The translations under genes and the position numbers were made by a program. From Streptococcus sp. 29896 (GTDB lineage Bacteria; Bacillota; Bacilli; Lactobacillales; Streptococcaceae): a DNA stretch of 64,000 nt. Positions 8,756 through 16,590 of the stretch are shown here, one piece after another (positions within the stretch are counted from its first letter, which is position 1; each line of letters opens with the position of its first letter). The notes beneath the pieces are model-generated. The model saw nothing but the letters and a program-made list of their open reading frames with translations, searched no databases and had not been told where the DNA came from. Location: contig NZ_CP118733.1 of assembly GCF_032594915.1 (NCBI RefSeq), positions 1,240,001 to 1,304,000 of the forward strand, given 5' to 3'.

Positions 8756-9322
8756 CTAGGCTTGGTATATAATCAAGCCTGTTTCTGTGTCTTCGACAGC
8801 TATATTTTCCTTGGCAAACTTAACCAATAAAAGATAACTATAGTAGAAATCCCCCACACAAGATGCAGCGTGCATGGTTGCCAGCATGAAGTAAAGAGTA
8901 CTATTCATCATCCCCAAACCTGCTAACATTGTCAATCCCAAACTAATCACAACAAAGGGTGCCAAGCTGATTACTAACATTTGCATCCGATTGTAGAGCG
9001 AACCTGGACTGGTCGCATAGGCCATGCCCGATTTCCATTTAAACCCATATTTGACAGGATTTTCAAGACAAAAAACCTTGAAGAAGATCCCGTGAATAGC
9101 CTCGTGTACAACTATTAAAAGAATATAGATAGGGAAAAGCAACCATACCTTAGATACAGCCAGTTCCGAGTATTGCGAACCATTAGCTATCAACCAACTG
9201 CCTATCATTCCAAATACGAAGGCAAATGGAAAGATGAGTGCCACAGCAAGAATATTCAAACCCCAGACAAATTTCTTATTTTCCATGATATTAACTTCAA
9301 ATAATTTCATTTTCGCTTCCAT
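8756..9322 (-). CDS. DUF3267 putative membrane zinc metalloprotease
   Basis: This 188-residue membrane protein has hydrophobic segments near 20-45, 58-80, about 115-135 and 137-165. A zincin motif HEAIH at 73-77 lies inside the second segment, as in the DUF3267 family, which resembles site-2-type intramembrane proteases. The ATG at 9322 follows AGGAG. The upstream broken gene ends only five bases before it. The substrate is unknown; its operon mates are an XRE regulator, a DUF3169 protein and tiny membrane proteins. Confidence 0.8.
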   Translation of the reverse strand: MEAKMKLFEVNIMENKKFVWGLNILAVALIFPFAFVFGMIGSWLIANGSQYSELAVSKVWLLFPIYILLIVVHEAIHGIFFKVFCLENPVKYGFKWKSGMAYATSPGSLYNRMQMLVISLAPFVVISLGLTMLAGLGMMNSTLYFMLATMHAASCVGDFYYSYLLLVKFAKENIAVEDTETGLIIYQA

Positions 9323-9326
9323 GTTT

Positions 9327-9524
9327 CTACTCCTTAGATTTATTTTTATAAAATAGCAGAGCTGTCACCAATGTCGCCAGCAATGGAGGAAATAGATAAC
9401 TTATCCCAGTTTAACTCATCTCAAAGCCTAGCCAATATAAAACTTTAAACACCAGAATATTGATCAAAAATAAGCTTAGGAAAAGTACCAACACTTTCAT
9501 TCCGTTTTTATTTGTCTGACTCAT
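9327..9524 (-). pseudogene. small two-segment membrane protein interrupted by an in-frame stop
   Basis: A 65-codon reading frame starts MSQTNKNGMKVLVLF (ATG at 9524, overlapping the previous gene by 17 bases) and ends LLFYKNKSKE at a TAG (9327-9329). It is broken by a TAA at codon 38 (9411-9413). Both halves hold one hydrophobic segment, and the downstream half stays in frame up to five bases before the DUF3267 start, which suggests a recent nonsense change rather than chance. Alternatively the 37-residue N-terminal part alone is the product. Confidence 0.6.
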
Positions 9525-9732
9525 TTTTCTTGTCCTTTTTTCTACTGAGAGAGATTTCCAAAATCCATATAGACCACATCATCATCGCCAAGGGCATCAT
9601 GTCCATCTCCTGACCAAATACAAATATTTGAACGAAACTATACATCAAGTATAGTGCAACTAGAATCTGCACTCCACGAACAACAGCTGTTCCTGTAATC
9701 AACATTCCTTTTTTATTGCTATTGTTTTTCAT
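9508..9732 (-). CDS. small membrane protein, unknown function
   Basis: This 74-residue protein has two hydrophobic segments (about 10-35 and 44-60) and a charged C-terminal tail ending KKDKKNESDK. It is the second gene of the XRE/DUF3169 operon, between a 62-residue membrane protein and the broken one. No family is recognised. The start follows a weak GGTGGAAAG site. Its position among similar tiny membrane proteins is the main support that it is real. Confidence 0.65.
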   Translation of the reverse strand: MKNNSNKKGMLITGTAVVRGVQILVALYLMYSFVQIFVFGQEMDMMPLAMMMWSIWILEISLSRKKDKKNESDK

Positions 9733-9768
9733 AACTTTCCACCACTTACTTTCGACTAATTTTTCCTT

Positions 9769-9957
9769 TTACTCTTTTCTGCTACCTAGTTTCCTCAAGC
9801 GCTCATCTGTCACTGCGATGGTGCAAATAGCAAGAACGACATGGGTTTTATCCAACTGCTGCCACTTCATAATGTCAGCCAGCAGGACAAAAACAAGATA
9901 GATGATAGCGATAAGTTGTACAAAACGTTTGATGTCAATTTGATTTACCTTTTTCAT
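9769..9957 (-). CDS. small membrane protein, unknown function (first gene of the XRE operon)
   Basis: This 62-residue protein has hydrophobic segments at about 12-30 and 38-49 and a basic C terminus. It is the first gene after the operator-promoter at 10022-10107. The ATG has a CAGGAAAC ribosome site. No family is recognised; similar tiny proteins precede DUF3169/XRE pairs in other Firmicutes as far as I recall, but this cannot be tested here. Confidence 0.65.
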   Translation of the reverse strand: MKKVNQIDIKRFVQLIAIIYLVFVLLADIMKWQQLDKTHVVLAICTIAVTDERLRKLGSRKE

Positions 9958-10021
9958 AATTGTTTCCTGCTTTCTGTTTATTTACCTGATAAATTCGTTT
10001 TCATCTCTTTATCTTGATATC

Positions 10022-10107
10022 ATTGTAACACTTCCTTTTCTTTTTGACAACTATCTTTGTCAAAAAAACAACAATTTTTGTCAAAAAGTTTATGAAGTTT
10101 GTCAAAA
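10022..10107 (-). promoter_or_regulatory. promoter and phased operator of the XRE/DUF3169 operon
   Basis: On the minus strand a -35 TTGTCA (10045-10050) and -10 TACAAT (10022-10027) are spaced by 17 bases. The -35 lies in a perfect 10-base inverted repeat on the plus strand, TTTTTGACAA (10041-10050) and TTGTCAAAAA (10057-10066), with a 6-base spacer. The core TTGTCAAAA recurs at 10078 and 10099, so three copies start exactly 21 bases apart, two helical turns. This is a probable cooperative binding site for the small XRE protein, giving autorepression. Confidence 0.75.
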
Positions 10108-10124
10108 TGACTAGAATAACGCGC

Positions 10125-10160
10125 AAAAAACTCTTCTACCCATTGGATAGAAGAGTTTTT
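10125..10160 (-). terminator. alaS terminator
   Basis: The stem ACTCTTCTA / TAGAAGAGT is flanked by six As and five Ts immediately after the alaS stop; it is symmetrical enough to work in both directions. Confidence 0.85.
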
Positions 10161-10169
10161 CAGTATAGA

Positions 10170-12788
10170 TTACAAGTTTTCTGCTACGCTGTTCAAGAGG
10201 GTTTGGATGGCAGAGGCATCACTACCACCGGCCATAGCCATGTCTGGCTTACCACCACCACGACCTGCTACGATTGGAGCTAGGATTTTGATGAGGTTCC
10301 CTGCATGAACATCGCTTGATTTGCTGGCTACAAGGACATTGACCTTGTCACCGATTGCAGCAACCAAGACCAAGACATCTGAGTAGTCTTTTTGTTTCCA
10401 GTTGTCAGCGAAGGTACGGAGGGCACCTGCATCTGATACTTGGACTTGGCTGGCAATGTAGCGAATGCCATTAGCATCTTTGACATCTTTGAAGACATCA
10501 CCAGCAGCGGCTGCCGCTGCTTTTTCTTTCAGAGCTGCATTTTCTTTTTGCAGATCACGAACTTGCTGAGCAAGACTTTCAACCTTGTTTGGTACTTCCT
10601 TGATCTGTGGTGACTTGATCGTTGCCGCTACTTCTTTGAGGGCATCTTCTTGGTCACGATAGGCAAGGAAGGCTTCACGGCCTGTTACCGCAATGATACG
10701 GCGAGTGCCTGAACCGATACCTTCTTCTTTCAAAATCTTAAAGATACCGATTTCAGCGGTGTTGCCAACGTGGGTACCACCACAGAGTTCAACAGAATAA
10801 TCACCAATTGTCACCACACGGACTTCTTTACCGTATTTTTCACCGAAGAGGGCCATGGCACCCATTTCCTTAGCTGTGTCAATATCAGTTTCAACCGTCA
10901 CAACTGGAATGGCATTCCAAATTTGCTCATTGACTTCTTCTTCAATACGACGAAGTTCTTCCGCAGTAACTGCCTCAAAATGCGTAAAGTCAAAGCGGAG
11001 GAAGTCTTGCTCGTTCAAGGAACCAGCCTGCGTTGCATGCTCACCGATAATATTGTGAAGAGCTGCATGGAGCAAGTGAGTTGCTGTGTGGTTCTTCTCA
11101 ACACCCTTACGGCGTTTTGTTTCAATTTCAAGTGTGTAGGTTTGACCAACTGAAATGCTTGCGGACAGTTCAACTGTGTGCAATGGTTGACCATTTGGTG
11201 CTTTCTGCACATCGATGACAGTTGCAACAATATCTCCAGCAGCATTTTTCACAAAACCATGGTCTGCAACCTGACCACCCATTTCTGCATAGAATGGTGT
11301 TTGGTCAAAGACAAGGAGGGCTTGACCTTCTGAAACTGCTTCTGTACGCTCATTATCAGCCACAATGACAGATAAGCTTGCCTCAAGAGCTGTTTGCCCA
11401 TAAACAAAGGCCGACTCTTCTGTGATAGCAGCCAGGGTTTCATTTTGCATACCCATTGAACCACCTTTGACAACTGAAGCACGGGCACGGTCTTGTTGCT
11501 CTTTCATAGCCGCTTCAAATCCCGCAATGTCAAGGGTCATACCACGGTGCTCAGCCAATTCTTCTGTCAATTCTACTTGGAAACCATAGGTATCATAGAG
11601 TTTGAAAATGTCACGACCATCAATCTCAGACTTGCCTTCTGCCGCCAATTTGTCCATCAATTGTTCAGCAAATTGTGAACCTGTATGGATAGTACGAGCA
11701 AACGACTCTTCTTCACTCTTAACAATCTTCTCAATGAAGGTACGTTTTTCAAGTACTTCTGGATAGTAGCTTTCCATGATATTGCCAACTGTCTCCACCA
11801 ATTTGTACAAGAATGGCTCCGTAATACCCAAACGTTGACCATGCATAGAAGCACGACGAAGGAGACGACGAAGGACATAACCACGGCCTTCATTTCCAGG
11901 AAGGGCACCGTCACCAATGGCAAATGAAAGAGCACGGATGTGGTCTGCGATAACCTTGAAGCTCATGTTGTCGCCATCTTGGTCATAAGTCTTACCAGAA
12001 ATCTTTTCTACTTCACGAATGATTGGCAAGAAGAGGTCCGTTTCAAAGTTAGTCTTAGCCCCTTGGAAAATAGCTGCCAAACGCTCCAAACCAGCGCCCG
12101 TATCGATGTTTTTATTTGGCAATTCCTTATACTCAGAACGCGGAACAGCTGGGTCTGCATTAAACTGGGACAATACGATATTCCAAATCTCGATATAACG
12201 GTCATTTTCAATATCTTCTTCCAAGAGACGGATACCGATGTTTTCAGGGTCAAAGTCAGTACCACGGTCAAAGAAAATCTCCGTATCTGGACCAGAAGGG
12301 CCCGCACCAATTTCCCAGAAGTTATCTTCAAGCGGAATCAAGTGGCTTGGCTCAACACCAAGAGCAATCCAACGATTGTATGAATCCACATCATCAGGAT
12401 AGTAAGTCATATAGAGCTTGTCTTTTGGAAAGGCAAACCATTCTGGGCTTGTCAAGAGCTCAAAGCCCCACTCAATCGCTTCATCACGGAAATAATCACC
12501 AATAGAGAAGTTACCAAGCATTTCAAACATGGTGTGGTGGCGGGCTGTCTTACCAACGTTTTCAATATCATTGGTACGGATAGATTTTTGAGCGTTTGTA
12601 ATCCGTGGGTTATCTGGAATGACAGAGCCATCAAAGTATTTCTTTAGGGTTGCCACACCAGAGTTGATCCACAAAAGAGTTGGATCATTTACTGGGACAA
12701 GATTTGCTGAAGGCTCAACAGAGTGACCCTTTGATTTCCAGAAATCCAACCACATTTGACGAATTTGAGCAGAAGATAAATTTTTCAT
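10170..12788 (-). CDS. alaS: alanyl-tRNA synthetase
   Basis: The 872-residue enzyme charges tRNA-Ala. The N-terminal class II catalytic core begins [21 protein letters not shown]; the editing domain carries the zinc ligands HTATH (567-571) and CGGTH (Cys669); the C-terminal region has a short coiled coil around residue 730 and the DHHA1-type [12 protein letters not shown] motif. Length is normal. A T-box with an alanine-type specifier lies upstream of the preceding gene (13480-13676), so alaS may be controlled by read-through from it. A hairpin repeat separates alaS from that gene. Confidence 0.98.
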   Translation of the reverse strand: MKNLSSAQIRQMWLDFWKSKGHSVEPSANLVPVNDPTLLWINSGVATLKKYFDGSVIPDNPRITNAQKSIRTNDIENVGKTARHHTMFEMLGNFSIGDYFRDEAIEWGFELLTSPEWFAFPKDKLYMTYYPDDVDSYNRWIALGVEPSHLIPLEDNFWEIGAGPSGPDTEIFFDRGTDFDPENIGIRLLEEDIENDRYIEIWNIVLSQFNADPAVPRSEYKELPNKNIDTGAGLERLAAIFQGAKTNFETDLFLPIIREVEKISGKTYDQDGDNMSFKVIADHIRALSFAIGDGALPGNEGRGYVLRRLLRRASMHGQRLGITEPFLYKLVETVGNIMESYYPEVLEKRTFIEKIVKSEEESFARTIHTGSQFAEQLMDKLAAEGKSEIDGRDIFKLYDTYGFQVELTEELAEHRGMTLDIAGFEAAMKEQQDRARASVVKGGSMGMQNETLAAITEESAFVYGQTALEASLSVIVADNERTEAVSEGQALLVFDQTPFYAEMGGQVADHGFVKNAAGDIVATVIDVQKAPNGQPLHTVELSASISVGQTYTLEIETKRRKGVEKNHTATHLLHAALHNIIGEHATQAGSLNEQDFLRFDFTHFEAVTAEELRRIEEEVNEQIWNAIPVVTVETDIDTAKEMGAMALFGEKYGKEVRVVTIGDYSVELCGGTHVGNTAEIGIFKILKEEGIGSGTRRIIAVTGREAFLAYRDQEDALKEVAATIKSPQIKEVPNKVESLAQQVRDLQKENAALKEKAAAAAAGDVFKDVKDANGIRYIASQVQVSDAGALRTFADNWKQKDYSDVLVLVAAIGDKVNVLVASKSSDVHAGNLIKILAPIVAGRGGGKPDMAMAGGSDASAIQTLLNSVAENL

Positions 12789-12794
12789 AAATTA

Positions 12795-12910
12795 AGATAC
12801 TAAGGGCGTTAAGCGGACACCGTCAAAATAGGAAACCTGACGAAGACGCTTGCGTCTAGGAAGGGTTTCTCTTTTTGACAAAGTCCGTAGCCCGAGTTCA
12901 TTTCAGAATA
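12795..12910 (-). repeat. R3 hairpin repeat, copy 2
   Basis: Read on the plus strand it follows the copy at 6035-6168: AAATAGGAAA, a hairpin AGACGC-TT-GCGTCT (12844-12857), TTTCTCTTTTTG and AGCCCGAGTTC. The hairpin sequence differs from AGATGT / ACATCT of copy 1 by paired changes. It occupies most of the 205-base gap between alaS and the LURP-one gene; nothing else was seen in that gap. Strand is arbitrary. Confidence 0.65.
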
Positions 12911-12993
12911 AACTCGATGCCCTTTCCTTTCATAAGTGATAGTTAGGCGGATTCAATTTAACGAAACAGTTAAACTGAACAATTATTTTAAGA

Positions 12994-13479
12994 TTAAGTT
13001 GATGCATCTTCCATCATTTCGACGTAGTCAATTGCGACCACCAAGGAAATGACCAAATCTGCATAGGAGTCCTCCATTACAGTAACGGAGTAATGAGAAG
13101 TTAAATGAAAGAGTTCTTTGGAGATTTCGGCTACGAGCATACCATCTGGCCTTTTCAAGCGAAAATCCAAATCCCAGATATTTCCGTCTAGGATTAAACC
13201 TAGATTTTCCACAGTATAGCGATCCTTGAAAAAAGTAAATTCCTTTTGCAAGTAGAAAGAATGACCATCTGCCATATCAATGGTAAACTGGGGCAGGAAG
13301 GTCAAAAACTTCTTAGTAATCTGACAAACTTCCCCACCTCTGGAATTGGTCACGATAAATCGTTTTGGAATTTCGAGAAAAGATCCCTCCACTTGATAAG
13401 CAAGATTCCCAAAACTATCACGAATATCAAATTTTTCACCACCAAAGGTAAAACGCTGTTTCACTTGAAATTGCTTCAT
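12994..13479 (-). CDS. LURP-one-related (Tubby-like fold) family protein
   Basis: This 161-residue protein reads MKQFQVKQRFTFGGEKFDIRD and continues as short beta-rich repeats (AYQVEGSFLEIPKRF, DGNIWDLDFRLKRPDG), the pattern of the LURP-one-related/YxjI family, whose biochemical role in bacteria is unknown. The ATG at 13479 is chosen because GGAGGG sits seven bases ahead; an upstream extension in frame would run through the T-box. It is the first gene after an alanine-type T-box and precedes alaS in the same direction. Why it would respond to uncharged tRNA-Ala is unclear; it may merely be carried with alaS. Confidence 0.8.
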   Translation of the reverse strand: MKQFQVKQRFTFGGEKFDIRDSFGNLAYQVEGSFLEIPKRFIVTNSRGGEVCQITKKFLTFLPQFTIDMADGHSFYLQKEFTFFKDRYTVENLGLILDGNIWDLDFRLKRPDGMLVAEISKELFHLTSHYSVTVMEDSYADLVISLVVAIDYVEMMEDAST

Positions 13480-13676
13480 GATAACCCTCCAAAAAAAATA
13501 ACAAGAAACCAAACGAAGGGCGAAAAACCGCGGTACCACCTTCATTCAATGACTTGTCATTCTCATTTCATAACCTGTATTCAATTGTAGAAATTAAGTA
13601 GCAAGAAGGAAGTCTGTCTTGGCTCGCAACAACCGCCAAGTTTCTGAAATCAGAGTATTCCTTCCAATCTTAATTA
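13480..13676 (-). promoter_or_regulatory. T-box riboswitch, alanine-type specifier
   Basis: The conserved T-box AAGGTGGTACCGCGG lies at 13528-13542. Upstream, a stem I is visible: base helix AATTAAG (13669-13675) with CTTAATT (13592-13598), a GGAAG/CTTCC helix, and an apical hairpin CTTGGCGG..GCCAAG like other T-boxes. The unpaired 3' strand just above the base helix ends GCT-A (13600-13602 for GCT), in the position of the specifier codon, giving alanine. The T-box GAAGG can pair with CCTTC (13515-13519); that same CCCTTC can pair with the ribosome site GGAGGG (13485-13490). No GC-rich terminator stem was found, so translational control is suggested. The base helix overlaps the prsA stop codon. 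Confidence 0.8.
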
Positions 13677-14663
13677 TTCACCTGAAGAACTTGATTCCGT
13701 CGTGCTAGATGCTTCTGTTGAAGAACTAGACTCTGAAGTTGAAGAACTTTCAGTAGTGGATGTGATGTATTGTGAAAGAACGTTTTGGAAGGCTGCATCT
13801 TTCACTTTCACGTTTGCATCTTGAAGGGCTTGCGAAACAACACCTGCGATGAAGGTTGAATCAGCCTGTTTTTCTTTCAAAATAACTTCTTTCAAGATGT
13901 CTTTGTAATCTTCCCAGTTTGAAGATTTTTCTGTTTTGGTATTCAATTTCACAACATAGTAAGATGTTGTATAGGTTGTCATATCAACAACTGTTACAAC
14001 TGATGCTCCCACTTGACCTTCATCCAAGGCAAAGATTGCTGTTTGGACTTCTGTTGGAATATCTGTTGAGGTTGAGTCGAAGGTAACAGTTCCACCATCT
14101 TCTTTAGTGGTTGAATCCGTTGAGTTATCTTTTGCCAATTGGGCAAAATCAGCACCATCTTTTTGTGCTTCAGCCAAAATCTCTTTAGCTTTTGTTTCAT
14201 CATCTAGTTTAATGATTTGGGCAGTCACTTCTGGTGTATAAGCTTCATAAGCAGCTTGGTAGTTTTCATCTGTCAATTCTTTTTCTGCGGCTTGTTTTAC
14301 TGCATACTCAACCAATTTGTTGGTACGGATTTGCTGCTTGTAAGTTTCAGCTGTCAAACCTGCAGATGTCAAGGCTGCTTCAAATGAATCACCATATTGT
14401 GAAGCCATTGTGTCATAAGCTTCATTGACTTCTGCATCTGTGACTTTATCGCCATATTTTTCTTCAAAAACTTCTGTAATAACCATAGACAAGAGAACTT
14501 GTTGAGCAGAAGAGTTTGTCTTCACTTGTTCATAGAACTCAGAAACAGTAATCGTTTGACCCTTCATGGTCACGATGTCAGTATCCGTTGAACTTGAGCA
14601 AGCTGCAAGAGTCACTGTTGCCAACAAGGTAACAGCTCCTGCAATGAGTTTTTTTGTCTTCAT
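13674..14663 (-). CDS. prsA: foldase lipoprotein PrsA (peptidyl-prolyl isomerase)
   Basis: The 329-residue protein has a lipoprotein signal peptide with lipobox LAAC (Cys22), an N-terminal SurA-like helical region, and a central parvulin domain at roughly 140-240 (VTAQIIKLDDETKAKEIL, FAQLAKDNSTD). The C-terminal 30 residues are a Ser/Thr/Glu-rich low-complexity tail. PrsA sits on the outer face of the membrane and folds secreted proteins. Parvulin catalytic residues are poorly conserved in many streptococcal PrsA proteins, so isomerase activity cannot be assumed. It lies between the O-methyltransferase and the T-box. Confidence 0.94.
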   Translation of the reverse strand: MKTKKLIAGAVTLLATVTLAACSSSTDTDIVTMKGQTITVSEFYEQVKTNSSAQQVLLSMVITEVFEEKYGDKVTDAEVNEAYDTMASQYGDSFEAALTSAGLTAETYKQQIRTNKLVEYAVKQAAEKELTDENYQAAYEAYTPEVTAQIIKLDDETKAKEILAEAQKDGADFAQLAKDNSTDSTTKEDGGTVTFDSTSTDIPTEVQTAIFALDEGQVGASVVTVVDMTTYTTSYYVVKLNTKTEKSSNWEDYKDILKEVILKEKQADSTFIAGVVSQALQDANVKVKDAAFQNVLSQYITSTTESSSTSESSSSTEASSTTESSSSGE

Positions 14664-14723
14664 GTATGTGTTACTCCTTTTTTCTTTAACTCAATTATTA
14701 TATCATAAAACCTTAAAACTTGC

Positions 14724-15443
14724 TTAATTTTCATCAGTCAAAAGGTCAACTTCCTCCACATTTTTACGGATTAAGAGCAAACCATCGCTGATGGAGACTA
14801 GGCTGGCTGTCAGATCAGGGTGTTGTAAGGTTGCATCAAACAACTTATGCAGGCCACGATAGATAGTTCGCTGCCCCCGTCTCACTTCTTCAATTGGCAA
14901 GGCAACATCTCCGCCTTGGAAGATATCATCAATCACAATCATGCCACCTTTTTTCAGTTTTTTCAAAACATCCGGCAAAAAGACGATGTACTTAGATTTG
15001 GCAGAATCCATAAATACAAAATCATAAGAGCTATCATCCAAGCCGGGCAAGATATCCTGCGCCTCACCTTCCAAAAGTTGAATCTGTTTTCGCTCATCGA
15101 ACTGAGCAAAATTGCGCTTGGCCAAGCCAATCATCTCCTCATTGCGATCAATGGTCGTAATCCGAGCCTCAGGGCAATTTTCAGCCATTAGTAAGGCAGA
15201 AAAACCAATCGCTGTCCCAATTTCCAAGATATCCTTGGGCTGGATAGACTGCAAGAGTAGACGGAAAAAAGCAACAGTCTCATGCGGAATCACAGGGATG
15301 TTTTCTTCTTGAGCAAATTCCGCTAGTTCCTTCAAAAATCCGATATTTGGCGCCTGTTTTGTACGCATAAAATCCACAATTTCTTCCTTAACAACTGGAC
15401 GGCGCATATTGTGGTTTGCATTTTTTGAATAAGTTTCAACCAT
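14724..15443 (-). CDS. SAM-dependent O-methyltransferase (TrmR/YrrM-like)
   Basis: This 239-residue class I methyltransferase shows motif I LEIGTAIGFSALLMA, an acidic residue after beta2 (TTIDRNEEM), and VFMDSAKSKY, IVIDDIFQGG further on, matching the family that includes the tRNA 5-hydroxyuridine methyltransferase TrmR. The start is placed at MVETYSKNANHN because a promoter (-10 at 15451-15456) lies inside any longer frame. That leaves the ATG at the predicted transcription start with no ribosome site, so the mRNA may be leaderless. In streptococci it commonly lies between pepF and prsA, as here. Confidence 0.9.
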   Translation of the reverse strand: MVETYSKNANHNMRRPVVKEEIVDFMRTKQAPNIGFLKELAEFAQEENIPVIPHETVAFFRLLLQSIQPKDILEIGTAIGFSALLMAENCPEARITTIDRNEEMIGLAKRNFAQFDERKQIQLLEGEAQDILPGLDDSSYDFVFMDSAKSKYIVFLPDVLKKLKKGGMIVIDDIFQGGDVALPIEEVRRGQRTIYRGLHKLFDATLQHPDLTASLVSISDGLLLIRKNVEEVDLLTDEN

Positions 15444-15450
15444 AATCTTC

Positions 15451-15479
15451 AGTATAGCACAGGAACAGCATAGGGTCAA
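15451..15479 (-). promoter_or_regulatory. O-methyltransferase promoter (leaderless candidate)
   Basis: A -35 TTGACC (15474-15479) and a -10 TATACT (15451-15456) are separated by 17 bases. The expected transcription start, about seven bases past the -10, coincides with the A of the ATG at 15443. Confidence 0.75.
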
Positions 15480-15519
15480 GGAAGATAAGGAAAAACCACC
15501 TCCCATAGGAGGCGGTTAC

Positions 15520-16062
15520 TTAGCCCGCAATTTGAATACTAAATCCAAGTCGTTCTGCCAAATAGCTGAGCTTCTGCATTTGATCTAGCTTACTAAGGAA
15601 GAAATAATTTTTCTCATCATTGAGATAGATGGCACCTACTACCGCATCTTGCAAAAGCAAAATGTGATTGATATTAGAAATCCACTTCAACTGACTATCT
15701 CTCGTGTCCAACTGGAAGAGCTTAGACCAGAGAGTGATTCCTGAACGCTGCATAAAGGGAACTTTGTCAAAACCTTGAATGAAGCTAGACAAGAACTCAG
15801 TCTGACCTGTCACAACAATATAGTTGCGTTGAATGAGCAGATAGACCAAAATATACCATAGATTGTTTTTTTCTGAGTCCGTAAATTTCTCCAACAAATC
15901 TTGGAAGAACTCAGGCGCAATCAAGGTTTCCAGATGGTCCAATAAGGCTTCTGGATCTTGTGCAAAAACAATTTCTTTGAGTTGACGGTAAACAATCTCG
16001 TCACCTTCTGATAGAATATCCGCAATCTCAAAGATATCTTGGAGAGATTCTTCTGTAAACAT
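15520..16062 (-). CDS. conserved hypothetical protein
   Basis: This 180-residue, mostly helical and acidic protein begins MFTEESLQDIFEIADIL. No signal peptide, clear membrane segment or motif is recognised. The start at 16062 is chosen for a well-placed AAAGGAG; an ATG 15 bases upstream lacks one. It lies in the minus-strand run pepF - membrane protein - this gene, before the separately promoted methyltransferase. The function is unknown. Confidence 0.75.
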   Translation of the reverse strand: MFTEESLQDIFEIADILSEGDEIVYRQLKEIVFAQDPEALLDHLETLIAPEFFQDLLEKFTDSEKNNLWYILVYLLIQRNYIVVTGQTEFLSSFIQGFDKVPFMQRSGITLWSKLFQLDTRDSQLKWISNINHILLLQDAVVGAIYLNDEKNYFFLSKLDQMQKLSYLAERLGFSIQIAG

Positions 16063-16111
16063 GCAAACTCCTTTCATTATTTATTTTGTCGCTGTCTCGA
16101 CATTGCTTTTC

Positions 16112-16588
16112 TTAATAAAATTGTACATCATCCGCAAATTCCCAAGTGACATGGGGGGCTTGCTCTTGGATGAAATGATAGACATCATTGAAGTCAAATT
16201 CTGCTAATTTACCCACAGGCATACTGATTAAAAATTGACGATTCGCTCCATAAAAGAGGAAATCTTTTTTCAAGATGACATACTGCAGCCCCTCGCTCTG
16301 ACGAACCACATATTGAATAGAAACAATATCTTCCCAACTAAAGTTAGACCTTGGCCCAAACATAGTCGGACGTAGTTCGACACCCTGTTCTCCAATCACA
16401 AGGGCTGGTGCTTGTCTTCTGATAAAAATCCCCCAGCCAGTAAAAACAAGGGCTGAAATCAATAAAACTAGAGCCATTAGGAACCGATTCTCCCCAGTCT
16501 TGGAGTGAGTCAGTAAACCCAGGACAATCACAAATAAACAAGCTGCCGTCGCAAATGGAATCAGACTAGAGCGGTTATAGGAAATCAT
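16112..16588 (-). CDS. membrane protein with C-terminal PH-like domain, unknown function
   Basis: The 158 residues start with two hydrophobic segments (about 8-27 and 37-56), followed by a soluble part with FSWEDIVSIQYV, a pattern seen in small bacterial PH-like/STM3941-type membrane proteins. It starts two bases after the pepF stop, so the two are co-transcribed and probably coupled. The function is not known. Confidence 0.75.
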   Translation of the reverse strand: MISYNRSSLIPFATAACLFVIVLGLLTHSKTGENRFLMALVLLISALVFTGWGIFIRRQAPALVIGEQGVELRPTMFGPRSNFSWEDIVSIQYVVRQSEGLQYVILKKDFLFYGANRQFLISMPVGKLAEFDFNDVYHFIQEQAPHVTWEFADDVQFY

Positions 16589-16590
16589 CT

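Noticed and set aside
11940..12383. 147-codon frame antisense to alaS
   Set aside because: It lies fully within alaS on the other strand, without promoter or ribosome site.
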